Source of the DNA: Pseudomonas sp. MYb327
GTDB taxonomy: Bacteria > Pseudomonadota > Gammaproteobacteria > Pseudomonadales > Pseudomonadaceae
Assembly (NCBI RefSeq): GCF_040438925.1
Contig: NZ_CP159258.1
Coordinates: forward strand, 3,176,001 to 3,240,000
Direction: 5' to 3'
Length of the DNA stretch: 64,000 nt
Below the pieces are notes generated by a model. That model searched no databases. It saw nothing but the letters and a program-made list of their open reading frames with translations, and was not told the origin of the DNA. The stretch's first letter is position 1. Each line of letters begins with the position of its first letter. Positions 41,028 to 51,143 of this stretch are shown here, in pieces. The translations under genes were made by a program, and so were the position numbers.

Positions 41028-43478
41028 ATGACCACCCCACTTCCCTGCTACCACTGCGCCCTGCCCGTCCCGGCAGGCAGCCGCTTCACCGCCGTCGTGC
41101 TCGGGGAATCCCGCGAATTCTGCTGCCCCGGTTGCCAGGCCGTGGCCGAGGCGATTGTCGCTGGTGGGTTGGAAAGCTATTACCAGCACCGCAGCGAAGC
41201 CTCGGCCAACCCCGAAGCGTTGCCGGTGCAGTTGGTGGATGAAATGGCGCTGTACGACCGCGCCGACGTGCAGCAACCCTTCGTCCGTCACGAAGGTGAA
41301 CTTGCCGAAACCACCCTGTTGATGGAAGGCATTAGTTGCGCCGCGTGTGGCTGGCTGATCGAGAAACACCTGCGCGCCTTGCCCGCGGTGGCCGAAGCAC
41401 GGCTGAACCTGTCCAACCATCGCCTGCACGTGCGCTGGGCCGATGCGCAATTGCCGCTGAGCCAGGTGCTCAGCGAGTTGCGCCACATCGGCTACGCCGC
41501 CCACCCCTATCAGGCCGACCGCGCCAGCGAACAACTGGCCAGCGAAAACCGCCTGGCCCTGCGACAACTCGGCGTCGCCGGTTTGCTGTGGTTTCAGGCA
41601 ATGATGGCGACCATGGCCACCTGGCCGGAGTTCAACATCGACCTCAGCCCCGAACTGCACACGATCCTGCGCTGGGTCGCGCTGTTCCTTACCACGCCGA
41701 TCGTGTTCTACAGCTGCGCACCATTCTTCAAAGGGGCCATGCGCGATCTGCGTACTCGGCATCTGACCATGGACGTTTCGGTGTCGCTGGCGATTGGCAG
41801 CGCCTACATCGCCGGGATCTGGACCTCGATCACCGGGGTCGGTGAACTGTATTTCGACGCCGTCGGCATGTTCGCGCTGTTCTTGCTGGCCGGGCGTTAT
41901 CTGGAACGCCGCGCCCGCGAACGCACTGCCGCCGCCACGGCACAGCTTGTGAATCTATTGCCCGCTTCGTGCCTGCGCCTGAGTGCTGATGGCCAGAGCG
42001 AACGAATCCTGCTCAGCGAACTGCGGGTCGGCGATCAAGTGCTGGTCCATCCGGGCGCCATCCTCCCGGCGGACGGCAAGATTCTTGACGGACAATCGAG
42101 CATCGACGAGTCGCTGCTGACCGGCGAGTACCTGCCTCAACCCCGCACCCCGGGCGACGCCGTCACCGCCGGCACCTTGAACGTGGAAGGCGCGTTGACT
42201 GTCGAGGTCATGGCCCTCGGTCAGGACACCCGGCTCTCAGCCATCGTCCGCCTGCTGGATCGCGCCCAGGCCGAAAAACCACGACTGGCCGAAATCGCCG
42301 ACCGCGCGGCGCAATGGTTCCTGCTGCTGTCGTTGATCGCCGCCGCCGCGATCGGCTTGCTGTGGTGGGAACTGGATTCTTCACGGGCGTTCTGGATTGT
42401 GCTGGCGATGCTCGTCGCCACTTGCCCGTGCGCCTTGTCCCTGGCCACACCGACAGCGCTCACCGCCGCCACAGGCACGTTGCACAAACTCGGCCTGTTA
42501 TTGACGCGCGGTCACGTGCTGGAAGGTTTGAACCAGATCGATACGGTGATTTTCGACAAGACCGGCACCCTCACCGAAGGCCGCCTGGCGTTGCGCTCGA
42601 TCCGCCCTCTCGGCGCCCTCGACAGCGATCAATGCCTGAGTCTCGCCGCCGCACTGGAGAATCGCTCCGAACATCCAATCGCCCGCGCCTTTGGTCGCGC
42701 GCCACTGGCCGCCGAAGAAGTCCACAACACGCCCGGGCTCGGCCTCGAAGGGCTGGTTGGCGAACAGCGTTTGCGTATCGGCCAGCCCGGATTTGTCTGC
42801 GAACTCAGCGGCGCCGCCGTGCCATCAATACCGGAAGAAGCCGGACAATGGCTGCTGCTTGGCGATAGCCAGGGGCCGTTGGCGTGGTTCGTCCTCGATG
42901 ACCGTCTTCGTGCCGACGCCCCAGCCCTGCTGGCGGCCTGCAAGGCGCGTGGCTGGCGCACGTTGTTGCTGTCCGGCGATAGCTCGCCGATGGTTGCCAG
43001 TGTCGCGGCCGATCTTGGGATCGACGAAGCCCGTGGCGGCTTGCGCCCGGATGACAAGCTGCAAGTCCTGCAACAACTGCACAAGGAAGGACGCAAGGTG
43101 TTGATGCTCGGTGACGGGGTCAACGACGTGCCGGTGCTGGCCGCCGCCGACATCAGTGTCGCCATGGGCTCCGCTACTGACCTGGCAAAAACCAGCGCCG
43201 ACGCCGTATTGCTGTCCAATCGCCTCGACGCACTTGTTCAAGCCTTCAGCCTGGCCCGCCGCACCCGCCGCGTAATCATCGAGAACCTGCTGTGGGCGGG
43301 GTTGTACAATGGCCTCATGTTGCCGTTCGCCGCCCTCGGCTGGATCACCCCGGTATGGGCCGCGGTCGGCATGTCCATCAGTTCGTTGACCGTGGTACTC
43401 AACGCCCTGCGCCTGACTCGCACGCCGAGCGCGCCTGTCGCCAGCGCCACGCCAGAAACCCGTCCGCTGCCGGCCTGA
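41028..43478 (+). CDS. ccoI: Copper-transporting P1B ATPase CcoI
   Basis: This 816-residue FixI/CcoI ATPase has an N-terminal Cys-rich segment (CYHCALPVP, then FCCPGCQ), a heavy-metal domain with GISCAACGW, the CPC membrane motif in ATCPCALSLATP, the phosphorylation site DKTGTLTEG and the hinge GDGVNDVPVL. It supplies copper for the haem-CuB centre of cbb3 oxidases, distinct from detoxifying CopA pumps. The following ccoS starts 22 bases later. Confidence 0.96.
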   Translation: MTTPLPCYHCALPVPAGSRFTAVVLGESREFCCPGCQAVAEAIVAGGLESYYQHRSEASANPEALPVQLVDEMALYDRADVQQPFVRHEGELAETTLLMEGISCAACGWLIEKHLRALPAVAEARLNLSNHRLHVRWADAQLPLSQVLSELRHIGYAAHPYQADRASEQLASENRLALRQLGVAGLLWFQAMMATMATWPEFNIDLSPELHTILRWVALFLTTPIVFYSCAPFFKGAMRDLRTRHLTMDVSVSLAIGSAYIAGIWTSITGVGELYFDAVGMFALFLLAGRYLERRARERTAAATAQLVNLLPASCLRLSADGQSERILLSELRVGDQVLVHPGAILPADGKILDGQSSIDESLLTGEYLPQPRTPGDAVTAGTLNVEGALTVEVMALGQDTRLSAIVRLLDRAQAEKPRLAEIADRAAQWFLLLSLIAAAAIGLLWWELDSSRAFWIVLAMLVATCPCALSLATPTALTAATGTLHKLGLLLTRGHVLEGLNQIDTVIFDKTGTLTEGRLALRSIRPLGALDSDQCLSLAAALENRSEHPIARAFGRAPLAAEEVHNTPGLGLEGLVGEQRLRIGQPGFVCELSGAAVPSIPEEAGQWLLLGDSQGPLAWFVLDDRLRADAPALLAACKARGWRTLLLSGDSSPMVASVAADLGIDEARGGLRPDDKLQVLQQLHKEGRKVLMLGDGVNDVPVLAAADISVAMGSATDLAKTSADAVLLSNRLDALVQAFSLARRTRRVIIENLLWAGLYNGLMLPFAALGWITPVWAAVGMSISSLTVVLNALRLTRTPSAPVASATPETRPLPA

Positions 43479-43500
43479 GCCGCGCGGGCATGGAGTCCAG

Positions 43501-43719
43501 ATGCCAGCTCTCTACGTGATGATCCCGGCCGCACTGCTGATCGTGGCCATCGCCATCTTCATCTTCTTCTGGGCAGTCGACAGCGGTCAATACGACGACC
43601 TCGACGGCCCGGCCCACAGCATCCTGTTCGACGATCAGGACCCGAACCACACTGCGGCAGTCGACGAGGCCAGCGGCCATCCGGCCAAACCCGACGACAA
43701 GGCGCCACCCCATGCTTGA
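43501..43719 (+). CDS. ccoS: cbb3 oxidase maturation protein CcoS
   Basis: This 72-residue single-helix protein starts MPALYVMIPAALLIVAIAIF and continues FFWAVDSGQYDDLDGPAHSILFDD, a typical CcoS pattern. Needed for redox-cofactor insertion in the oxidase. Overlaps the next gene by eight bases. Confidence 0.93.
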   Translation: MPALYVMIPAALLIVAIAIFIFFWAVDSGQYDDLDGPAHSILFDDQDPNHTAAVDEASGHPAKPDDKAPPHA

Positions 43720-44395
43720 ATTGGCACCCCTGCTGGTGTCAGCGGTGATTCTCGGTCTGCTCGGTGGCGGCCATTGCCTGGGCATGTGCGGCGGCTTGAT
43801 GGGCGCGCTGACCCTGGCGATACCCAAGGAACAACGCAGCCGACGTTTTCGTTTGTTGCTGGCCTACAACCTCGGACGAATTCTCAGCTATGCCACCGCT
43901 GGACTGTTGATCGGCCTGGCAGGCTGGGCGGTGGCCAACAGCCCGGCGGCGATGTTCATGCGCATCCTCGCCGGATTGTTGCTGATCGCCATGGGCCTGT
44001 ACCTGGCCGGTTGGTGGAGTGGCCTGACGCGCATTGAAAGCCTCGGTCGCGGTCTGTGGCGGCATATCCAGCCGATCGCCAACAAACTGCTGCCGGTGTC
44101 GAGCGTCCCCCGTGCGCTGTTGTTGGGAGGGCTCTGGGGCTGGCTGCCATGCGGTCTGGTTTACAGCACCTTGCTGTGGTCGGCCAGCCAGGGCAATGCG
44201 CTGGACAGTGCGTTGCTGATGCTGGCGTTCGGGTTGGGCACGTGGCCGGTGTTGCTTGCCACGGGACTCGCCGCCGAACGCGTGACGGCAGTTCTGCGCA
44301 AACGCAGCGTGCGCATGGCGGGTGGGTTGCTGGTGATGTTGTTCGGGATCTGGACGCTGCCGGGGCCGCATCAGCATTGGTTGATGGGGCACTGA
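43712..44395 (+). CDS. TauE/SafE-family membrane protein
   Basis: This 227-residue protein has about six hydrophobic segments and the conserved GGGHCLGMCGGLMGAL near the N-terminus, which has Cys and His residues suited to metal binding. Genes of this type regularly follow ccoS (PA1547 position). The overlap with ccoS indicates co-translation and suggests a role in copper or haem delivery to the oxidase rather than sulfite export. That role is inference. Confidence 0.85.
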   Translation: MLELAPLLVSAVILGLLGGGHCLGMCGGLMGALTLAIPKEQRSRRFRLLLAYNLGRILSYATAGLLIGLAGWAVANSPAAMFMRILAGLLLIAMGLYLAGWWSGLTRIESLGRGLWRHIQPIANKLLPVSSVPRALLLGGLWGWLPCGLVYSTLLWSASQGNALDSALLMLAFGLGTWPVLLATGLAAERVTAVLRKRSVRMAGGLLVMLFGIWTLPGPHQHWLMGH

Positions 44396-44397
44396 AC

Positions 44398-44427
44398 TGT
44401 GGCGAGGGAGCTTGCTCCCTCACCACA
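44398..44427. repeat. Single REP element (family B)
   Basis: TGTGGCGAGGGAGCTTGCTC followed by CCTCACCACA is a complete palindrome just after the TauE-like gene. Confidence 0.8.
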
Positions 44428-44454
44428 AAAACCGGTCACGGCCACCTTTTACCC

Positions 44455-44468
44455 TTGACGCAAATCAA
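44455..44468 (+). promoter_or_regulatory. Anr box of hemN
   Basis: TTGACGCAAATCAA differs from TTGAT-N4-ATCAA by one base. A -10-like TAGACT at 44491-44496 lies exactly where a class II activator centred at -41.5 would need it. Confidence 0.85.
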
Positions 44469-44532
44469 GATGCGCCGCCGCCCCGCCCCCTAGACTGGCC
44501 GACACTGCCAGCCTATCCGGGGGAACGCCCGC

Positions 44533-45918
44533 ATGATGCTCGACGCCATTCGTTGGGACACCGATCTGATCCGCCGTTATGACCTGGCGGGACCGCGCTA
44601 CACCTCCTATCCGACTGCCGTGCAATTCAACAGCCAGATCGGCACTTTCGACCTGTTCCACGCCCTGCGCGACAGCCGCAAAGCGTTGCGCCCGTTGTCG
44701 CTGTATGTGCACGTGCCGTTCTGCGCGAACATTTGCTACTACTGCGCCTGCAACAAAGTCATCACCAAGGATCGCGGCCGCGCCCAGCCCTATTTGCAGC
44801 GCCTGGAGCAGGAAATCCAGCTGGTCGCCTGTCACCTCGACCCGACGCAAAAAGTCGAGCAACTGCATTTCGGCGGCGGCACGCCGACGTTTCTCAGCCA
44901 CGACGAACTGCGTCAATTGATGGCGCATCTGCGCAAACACTTCAATTTGCTGGACGATGATTCCGGCGACTACGGCATCGAAATCGACCCGCGTGAAGCC
45001 GACTGGTCAACCATGGGCCTGCTGCGCGAACTGGGTTTCAACCGGGTCAGCATCGGGCTGCAGGACCTCGACCCGGCGGTACAGCGCGCGGTCAATCGCC
45101 TGCAAAGCCTGGAAGAAACCCGCGCGGTGATCGACGCCGCGCGCACCCTGCAATTTCGTTCGATCAACATCGACCTGATCTACGGCTTGCCTAAACAGAC
45201 CCCGGACAACTTCGCCCGCACCGTCGACGAAGTCATTCGCCTGCAACCGGACCGGCTCTCGGTATTCAACTACGCACATCTGCCGGAACGCTTCATGCCA
45301 CAGCGGCGGATCAACAGCGACGAACTGCCGACACCAGCGCAGAAACTGGAAATGCTGCAGCGCACCATCGAACAATTGACCGCCGCCGGCTACCGCTACA
45401 TCGGCATGGACCACTTTGCCCTGCCCGACGATGAACTGGCGATTGCCCAGGAAGACTCGACCCTGCAACGCAACTTCCAGGGCTATACCACCCACGGCCA
45501 TTGCGACTTGATTGGCCTGGGTGTATCGGCGATCAGTCAGATCGGTGACTTGTACTGCCAGAACAGCAGCGACTTGAACCAATACCAGAACACCTTGGCC
45601 ACGGCGCAATTGGCCACCAGCCGTGGCCTGTTGTGCAACGCCGATGATCGCCTGCGGCGCGCGGTGATTCAGCAGCTGATCTGCAATTTCAGCCTGGAAT
45701 TCGCACAGATCGAAAAAACCTTCAACATCGATTTTCAAGGCTATTTCGGCGGAATTTGGCCTCAATTGCAGACCATGACCAAGGATGGCTTGATCGAGCT
45801 GGATGGCGAAAGCATCACCGTACTGCCAGCGGGACGCTTGCTGGTACGTTCGGTATGCATGGTGTTTGACGCGTATCTGGAGCAACACAGTCGGCAACGG
45901 TTTTCCCGAGTGATCTAG
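44533..45918 (+). CDS. hemN: Oxygen-independent coproporphyrinogen III oxidase
   Basis: This is a 461-residue radical-SAM enzyme. The cluster-binding cysteines are in FCANICYYCACNK (C-x3-C-x2-C plus the fourth Cys), and the GGG-T-P motif reads HFGGGTPTFLS. It converts coproporphyrinogen III to protoporphyrinogen IX without oxygen, supplying haem for the neighbouring oxidases under microaerobic growth. ATGs at 44533 and 44536 are both possible; GGGGGAACG lies upstream. Confidence 0.97.
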   Translation: MMLDAIRWDTDLIRRYDLAGPRYTSYPTAVQFNSQIGTFDLFHALRDSRKALRPLSLYVHVPFCANICYYCACNKVITKDRGRAQPYLQRLEQEIQLVACHLDPTQKVEQLHFGGGTPTFLSHDELRQLMAHLRKHFNLLDDDSGDYGIEIDPREADWSTMGLLRELGFNRVSIGLQDLDPAVQRAVNRLQSLEETRAVIDAARTLQFRSINIDLIYGLPKQTPDNFARTVDEVIRLQPDRLSVFNYAHLPERFMPQRRINSDELPTPAQKLEMLQRTIEQLTAAGYRYIGMDHFALPDDELAIAQEDSTLQRNFQGYTTHGHCDLIGLGVSAISQIGDLYCQNSSDLNQYQNTLATAQLATSRGLLCNADDRLRRAVIQQLICNFSLEFAQIEKTFNIDFQGYFGGIWPQLQTMTKDGLIELDGESITVLPAGRLLVRSVCMVFDAYLEQHSRQRFSRVI

Positions 45919-46009
45919 CTCTACGGCAAATCCGCCGTGCGCTGGCCTCAATGTCCTCAGGTGGGTTACCCTTACGTCTTATGTGTGATTTCCCACAAGG
46001 ATTGAAGAA

Positions 46010-46744
46010 ATGTCCGAGCCAGTAAAAGTGCGCGCTCATAATCAAGCTCATTGCAAGGATTGCAGCCTGGCCCCGCTGTGTTTGCCTCTTTCGTTGAACC
46101 TGGAAGACATGGACGCGCTGGACGAAATCGTCAAACGTGGCCGCCCGCTGAAAAAAGGCGAGTTTTTGTTCCGCCAGGGCGACACGTTCGATTCCGTTTA
46201 CGCGGTACGCTCCGGCGCCCTGAAAACATTCAACTTGAGCGATGCCGGCGAAGAGCAGCTCACCGGTTTCCACCTGCCGAGCGAACTGGTCGGCCTGTCG
46301 GGCATGGACACTGAAAAACATCCGGTATCGGCGCAAGCGCTGGAAACCACTTCAGTCTGCGAAATCCCTTTCGAGCGTCTCGATGAACTGGCCCTGCAAC
46401 TGCCGCAGTTGCGCCGTCAATTGATGCGCGTGATGAGCCGCGAGATTCGTGACGATCAGCAGATGATGTTGCTACTGTCGAAAAAAACCGCCGACGAGCG
46501 CATCGCTACCTTCCTGGTCAACCTTTCCGCGCGGTTCCGCGCTCGGGGCTTCTCGGCCAATCAGTTCCGCCTGAGCATGTCGCGCAACGAAATCGGCAAC
46601 TACCTGGGCCTGGCGGTGGAAACCGTGTCGCGGGTGTTCACGCGTTTCCAGCAGAACGAACTGATCGCCGCCGAAGGCAAGGAAATCCGCATCCTCGACC
46701 CGATCCAGCTCTGCGCCCTGGCCGGCGGTTCTATCGAAGGCTGA
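46010..46744 (+). CDS. anr: Oxygen-sensing transcriptional regulator Anr
   Basis: This 244-residue FNR-type regulator has the 4Fe-4S cysteines Cys15, Cys18 and Cys24 in [13 protein letters not shown], with Cys117 in TSVCEIPF as the likely fourth ligand. A cyclic-nucleotide-like beta barrel, dimer helix and C-terminal HTH follow ([20 protein letters not shown]). The cluster is lost on exposure to O2; the reduced form activates cco-2, hemN, ccoG and other low-oxygen genes, several of which lie next to it here. Confidence 0.97.
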   Translation: MSEPVKVRAHNQAHCKDCSLAPLCLPLSLNLEDMDALDEIVKRGRPLKKGEFLFRQGDTFDSVYAVRSGALKTFNLSDAGEEQLTGFHLPSELVGLSGMDTEKHPVSAQALETTSVCEIPFERLDELALQLPQLRRQLMRVMSREIRDDQQMMLLLSKKTADERIATFLVNLSARFRARGFSANQFRLSMSRNEIGNYLGLAVETVSRVFTRFQQNELIAAEGKEIRILDPIQLCALAGGSIEG

Positions 46745-46822
46745 ATCAGACGAACGCGGCTGAGCGAAACGGTTCAGCCGCCGTTATACTGTGCCGTTTG
46801 CAGCCCGCCAGGACATCCGACG

Positions 46823-47371
46823 ATGGTCTTCGACTCCTTCGACATCAAATCCCTCATCCGCCCCGTGATCGACTTCCCGAAACCAGGCGTGATCTTTCGC
46901 GACATCACCCCGCTGTTCCAGTCGCCCAAGGCCCTGCGCCTGGTGATGGACAGCTTTGCCCATCGTTACGTCGAGGCTGACTTCACCCACATCGGCGCCA
47001 TGGATGCCCGTGGTTTCCTGATTGGTTCGGTGCTGGCCTATCAGCTGAACAAGCCGCTGGTCTTGTTCCGCAAGCAAGGCAAGTTGCCGGCCGACGTGCT
47101 AGCCGAGGGCTATGCGACCGAATACGGCGAAGCCTTCCTCGAAGTGCATGCTGACAGCTTGTGCGAGGGCGATTCGGTGGTGATGTTCGATGACCTGATC
47201 GCCACCGGCGGCACCCTGATTGCGGCGGCGAACCTGATTCGACGCATGGGTGCGCGGGTGCATGAAGCGGCGGCGATTATCGATTTGCCGGAGTTGGGCG
47301 GCTCGCAGCGCCTGGAAGATATGGGGATTCCGACTTTTTGCCTGACGCAGTTTGCCCTTACCGATAAGTAA
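46823..47371 (+). CDS. apt: Adenine phosphoribosyltransferase
   Basis: This 182-residue enzyme has [21 protein letters not shown] at the start (split by short loops), the PRPP-binding [14 protein letters not shown], and [12 protein letters not shown]. It makes AMP from adenine and PRPP. The anr-apt order is the usual Pseudomonas arrangement, with 78 bases between. Confidence 0.96.
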   Translation: MVFDSFDIKSLIRPVIDFPKPGVIFRDITPLFQSPKALRLVMDSFAHRYVEADFTHIGAMDARGFLIGSVLAYQLNKPLVLFRKQGKLPADVLAEGYATEYGEAFLEVHADSLCEGDSVVMFDDLIATGGTLIAAANLIRRMGARVHEAAAIIDLPELGGSQRLEDMGIPTFCLTQFALTDK

Positions 47372-47389
47372 GCAGCGACGGTGCTGACG

Positions 47390-47468
47390 CGATCGCTGGC
47401 AAGCCAGCTCCTACAAAAGTTTTGTATTCGATAGAACCTCTGTAGGAGCTGACTTGCCAGCGATGGCG
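47390..47468. repeat. REP pair (family A)
   Basis: CGATCGCTGGCAAGCCAGCT and CTGTAGGAGCTGACTTGCCA form an inverted pair between the converging apt and acyl-CoA dehydrogenase genes. Confidence 0.85.
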
Positions 47469-47487
47469 TCATCCACCACACCACCCA

Positions 47488-48636
47488 CTACAAACCCATC
47501 TGCTTACTGATGATCTCGTTCATCACTTCCCGCGTCCCCCCGCCGATCGACAGAATCCGGTTATCCCGATACAACCGCTCCACCAGACTCTCGCGCATGT
47601 AACCCATCCCCCCCAGAATCTGCACCGCATCGGTGGTGATCCGGTCAGCCGTGTCAGTGGCAAAGTTCTTGGCCATGGAAATCTCCTTGATCACACTCTG
47701 CCCCGCCGCCATTTTCGCTGCCTGGCGGTAGGTGAATTCCCTTGAGACTTCCAGCTCGGTGGCCATTTCCGCGAGACGGTGCTTGATCACCTGGAACTTG
47801 CCGATGGGTTTGCCGAAGGCTTCACGCTGGCGTGCCCATTTCAGGCTTTCCTCCAGCGCCAGTTGCGCAGTCATGTTGGCCATCAGAGCCAAAGCCAGGC
47901 GCTCGCTCTGGAAGTTGCCCATGATGCAGGCGAAGCCCATGTTTTCGCTGCCGATCAGATTGCCTACAGGCACCCGGCAATCATCGAAGAATAATTCAGC
48001 CGTATCCGACGCCCACCAACCCATTTTCTTCAGTTGCCGTCCCACTGTGAAACCGGGCGTGCCTTTTTCGATCATTAACAGGCTGATGCCAGCGAAACCC
48101 GGCTCGCCGGTACGCACCGCGACGGTGTAATAGTCCGCGCGCACGCCGCTGGTGATAAAGGTTTTACTGCCGCTGACACGATAAAAGTCACCGTCACGCA
48201 CGGCGCGAGTTTGCAGGTTGGCGACGTCGGAACCGCCGCCAGGCTCGGTGATGGCCAAGGCACTGATTTTCTCGCCGGACAACACCTGTGGCACAACCCG
48301 ATCACGGACGTCCGGCGTGGCCCACTTGAGAATCGGTGGCAGGCCAATGTCCAGCGAACCAAGACCCGCCACCAGGCCCCCAGAGCCACAGCGCATCAGC
48401 TCTTCGCTGGCGGCGACCTTGGCGAACAGATCGCCTTCATGACTGCCACCGTATTGCTCCGGGTAGCCGATGCCGAGAATCCCAGCTGTTCCGGCCTTGA
48501 GATAAAGCTCGCGGGGAAAGCTTTCGTCTTCTTCCCACTGATCAATGTCCGGAAGGATCTCGCGTTCGACGAAACGGCTGACGCTGTCGCGGACCAATTG
48601 GTGGCTGGGATCGAAATATTCCTGAAAGGCAGGCAT
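47488..48636 (-). CDS. Acyl-CoA dehydrogenase
   Basis: This 382-residue flavoenzyme has ALAITEPGGGSDVANLQTRA, the FAD/substrate segment of the family, ISLLMIEKGTPGF, and the C-terminal AVQILGGMGYMRESLVERLYRD with the usual arginine. It catalyses the first oxidative step of acyl-CoA breakdown; chain-length or branch specificity cannot be read. It is a solitary gene flanked by REP pairs. Confidence 0.9.
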   Translation of the reverse strand: MPAFQEYFDPSHQLVRDSVSRFVEREILPDIDQWEEDESFPRELYLKAGTAGILGIGYPEQYGGSHEGDLFAKVAASEELMRCGSGGLVAGLGSLDIGLPPILKWATPDVRDRVVPQVLSGEKISALAITEPGGGSDVANLQTRAVRDGDFYRVSGSKTFITSGVRADYYTVAVRTGEPGFAGISLLMIEKGTPGFTVGRQLKKMGWWASDTAELFFDDCRVPVGNLIGSENMGFACIMGNFQSERLALALMANMTAQLALEESLKWARQREAFGKPIGKFQVIKHRLAEMATELEVSREFTYRQAAKMAAGQSVIKEISMAKNFATDTADRITTDAVQILGGMGYMRESLVERLYRDNRILSIGGGTREVMNEIISKQMGL

Positions 48637-48730
48637 CGGCGAACTCCACTGAAGGGTTCAGCGACGTTAACCGAGCGCTTGCTTGGTTTTCAACAGGATT
48701 GTGTGAGCCGGAGAAACCGAGGCGCCTGTT

Positions 48731-48793
48731 TCGCCAGCAAGCCGGCTCCTACAGGATGTTTGAAATGTAGGAGCTGGCTTGCCAGCGATGGCG
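48731..48793. repeat. REP pair (family A)
   Basis: TCGCCAGCAAGCCGGCTCCT and GTAGGAGCTGGCTTGCCAGC are closely spaced inverted copies downstream of recR. Confidence 0.85.
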
Positions 48794-48811
48794 TTAGTGC
48801 AGACGCCACGA

Positions 48812-49414
48812 TTACAGCGAAATAGGCTTACGCCCAGCAAACGAGTGCGCCAACGTTCCGCCATCCACCAACTCGAGCTCGCCGCCCAGCGGCACGCCGT
48901 GGGCAATGCGCGAAGCGATCAGGCCTTTGTTGCTGAGCAATTGCGCGATGTAGTGAGCCGTGGCCTCGCCTTCCACCGTCGGGTTGGTCGCGAGGATGAC
49001 TTCGGCAAAGCTGCCCGCCTCTTCGATCCGCGCCATCAATTGAGGAATGCCGATCGCTTCCGGCCCCAGCCCGTCGAGCGGCGACAAATGCCCCTTAAGC
49101 ACGAAGTAACGCCCGCGGAAGCCAGTCTGTTCCACGGCGTAGACGTCCATCGGCCCTTCCACCACACACAGCAAGGTGTCGTCGCGCCGCGTGTCGGCGC
49201 ATTGCGGGCAAAGGTCATCTTCGGTCAGCGTGCGGCACAATCGACAGTGACCGACCCCATCCATCGCCTGGCTCAGGGCCTGCGCCAGTCGCGAGCCGCC
49301 GCTGCGATCACGCTCGAGCAACTGCAACGCCATGCGCTGGGCGGTTTTCTGACCCACGCCTGGCAAAACGCGCAGGGCATCAATCAGTTGGCGAATCAAA
49401 GGGCTGAAGCTCAT
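48812..49414 (-). CDS. recR: Recombination mediator RecR
   Basis: This 200-residue protein starts [22 protein letters not shown] (with the usual HhH motif), then a zinc finger [16 protein letters not shown], then a Toprim domain with [13 protein letters not shown] and [16 protein letters not shown]. With RecF/RecO it loads RecA on gapped DNA. The ATG at 49414 fits the family better than one six codons upstream. Usually it forms a dnaX-ybaB-recR block; here the oxidoreductase gene separates it from ybaB. Confidence 0.96.
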   Translation of the reverse strand: MSFSPLIRQLIDALRVLPGVGQKTAQRMALQLLERDRSGGSRLAQALSQAMDGVGHCRLCRTLTEDDLCPQCADTRRDDTLLCVVEGPMDVYAVEQTGFRGRYFVLKGHLSPLDGLGPEAIGIPQLMARIEEAGSFAEVILATNPTVEGEATAHYIAQLLSNKGLIASRIAHGVPLGGELELVDGGTLAHSFAGRKPISL

Positions 49415-49493
49415 GGGGAAAAAATCCGACAAAACAACGAGACGCGGTTTATACCCGCGCCTCTGTTTAGCGTCAAATGGCAGCGTCGATTAG

Positions 49494-50528
49494 TCAGTCC
49501 CGGGCAACCCGAATCACCAGTTTGCCGAAGTTGCGTCCTTCCAGTAGACCGATGAATGCTTCAGGCGCGTTCTCCAGGCCATCGACCACATCTTCGCGGA
49601 ACTTGACCTTGCCATCCCGCACCCACGGCGCCATGGCGCTGACGAATTCCGGCTGGCGGTCGCCGTAGTCGTCAAACACGATGAAGCCCTGAATCCGCAC
49701 ACGCTTGGTCAGCAGTGTGCGCTGCAATAGAGGAAGACGATCCGGTCCGCTCGGCGCTTCGGTTGCATTGTAAGAAGCAATCAGGCCACACAACGGAATG
49801 CGCGCCTTGGGATTGAGCAATGGCAGCACGCCATCGAATACCTTGCCGCCGACGTTTTCGAAATAGATGTCGATGCCCTTGGGGCACGCCTTGGCCAATT
49901 CATCGGCGAAATCCGGGCTCTTGTGGTCGATACAGGCATCGAAGCCCAACTCTTCAACCACATAGCGGCACTTGTCCGCGCCGCCCGCCACGCCAACCAC
50001 GCGTAACCCTTTGATCTTCGCCACCTGCCCGACCACCGAACCCACCGCACCAGATGCTGCGGCAACCACCAGTGTCTCGCCGGACTTCGGCTGCCCTATG
50101 TCCATCAAGCCCATGTACGCCGTCATGCCGGGCATGCCGAGCACGCCCAAGGCCATCGACGGGCTCGGCAGGCCGGACGGCACCGGGATGACGCTGCGAC
50201 CGTCGTTGATACTGTGGCTCTGCCAGCCCGTGGCGCCGACCACCAGGTCGCCCTCCTGAAACTTCGGATGGAGCGAGCGTTCGACCCGGCTGACAGCACC
50301 ACCGGTCATCACCCCGCCGATTTCCACCGGCGCCGCGTAGGACGGCGCGTCACTCATGCGCCCGCGCATGTAGGGGTCCAGCGACAGGAAAAGGGTCTTG
50401 AGCAGCACCTGACCGTCGGCCAGTTCGGGCAGCGCCACCCGCTCCAGGCGGAAATTTTCCGGCGTCGGAGCGCCTACGGGCCGGGAGGCCAGGACGATGC
50501 GTTGGTTGAGGGTCAGGGGGTCGGACAT
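49494..50528 (-). CDS. NADPH-dependent MDR oxidoreductase (CurA/leukotriene reductase-like)
   Basis: This 344-residue zinc-free medium-chain reductase has the nucleotide-binding pattern VVAAASGAVGSVVGQVAKI and a following VVGVAGG. The N-terminus LNQRIVLASRPVGAPTPENFRLE is standard for the YncB/CurA group that reduces double bonds of alpha,beta-unsaturated ketones using NADPH. The physiological substrate is unknown. It lies between ybaB and recR on the same strand. Confidence 0.9.
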   Translation of the reverse strand: MSDPLTLNQRIVLASRPVGAPTPENFRLERVALPELADGQVLLKTLFLSLDPYMRGRMSDAPSYAAPVEIGGVMTGGAVSRVERSLHPKFQEGDLVVGATGWQSHSINDGRSVIPVPSGLPSPSMALGVLGMPGMTAYMGLMDIGQPKSGETLVVAAASGAVGSVVGQVAKIKGLRVVGVAGGADKCRYVVEELGFDACIDHKSPDFADELAKACPKGIDIYFENVGGKVFDGVLPLLNPKARIPLCGLIASYNATEAPSGPDRLPLLQRTLLTKRVRIQGFIVFDDYGDRQPEFVSAMAPWVRDGKVKFREDVVDGLENAPEAFIGLLEGRNFGKLVIRVARD

Positions 50529-50678
50529 GGCAGCTCTCCTTGATGGATGAATAGGGTGGTTTAGGGAGAAGACCCTGGTGGCGGTGATGCGTTCGATGAT
50601 TCGTCAGTTGTACCGAGGTGGCATCATCGCCAGCAGGCGGGCTCCCTGGCAGACACCACACCTCTACCCGCCAGAAAC

Positions 50679-50712
50679 AAAAATGCCAGGCGCGATGCCT
50701 GGCATTTTTTGT
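50679..50712 (-). terminator. Terminator of the dnaX-ybaB operon
   Basis: AAATGCCAGGC and GCCTGGCATTT form the stem; on the minus strand a TTTTTGTTT run follows. It lies 26 bases after the ybaB stop. Confidence 0.9.
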
Positions 50713-50737
50713 AGCTCATCTGTCGCCTGATGGCGAA

Positions 50738-51076
50738 TCAGAATGGCAGTTTCATTCCCGGTGGCAATTGCATGCCTGCGGTCATGCCGGACATTTTGTC
50801 CTGGCTGTTGGCTTCGATCTTGCGTACGGCGTCGTTGACTGCCGCAGCGAACACGGCTTCCAGCATCTCGCGATCATCTTCGCTCAGGCCTTCAACCATG
50901 CTTGGGTCGATGGTCACGCGCTTGACGTCATGACGACCGGTCATCACCACGGTGACCATATCGCCCCCGGCTTTACCGGTGACTTCGGCGTTGGCCAGCT
51001 CTTCCTGCATCTTGGCCATTTTTTCCTGCATCTGCTGCGCCTGCTTCATCAGGCCGGCCATGCCACCTTTCATCAT
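50738..51076 (-). CDS. ybaB: Nucleoid-associated protein YbaB/EbfC
   Basis: This is a 112-residue helical dimer-forming protein: [20 protein letters not shown], then [24 protein letters not shown] split by family loops, ending [12 protein letters not shown]. It binds DNA and is nearly always downstream of dnaX, as here (67 bases). The ATG at 51076 matches the known family start; one three codons upstream is an alternative. Confidence 0.95.
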   Translation of the reverse strand: MMKGGMAGLMKQAQQMQEKMAKMQEELANAEVTGKAGGDMVTVVMTGRHDVKRVTIDPSMVEGLSEDDREMLEAVFAAAVNDAVRKIEANSQDKMSGMTAGMQLPPGMKLPF

Positions 51077-51143
51077 GGGAATCACCTCAAAAGTACTTGG
51101 ATAAAAACAGCGCCCGGCCCGTTTGGCCGAACGCCTTCAGTTA

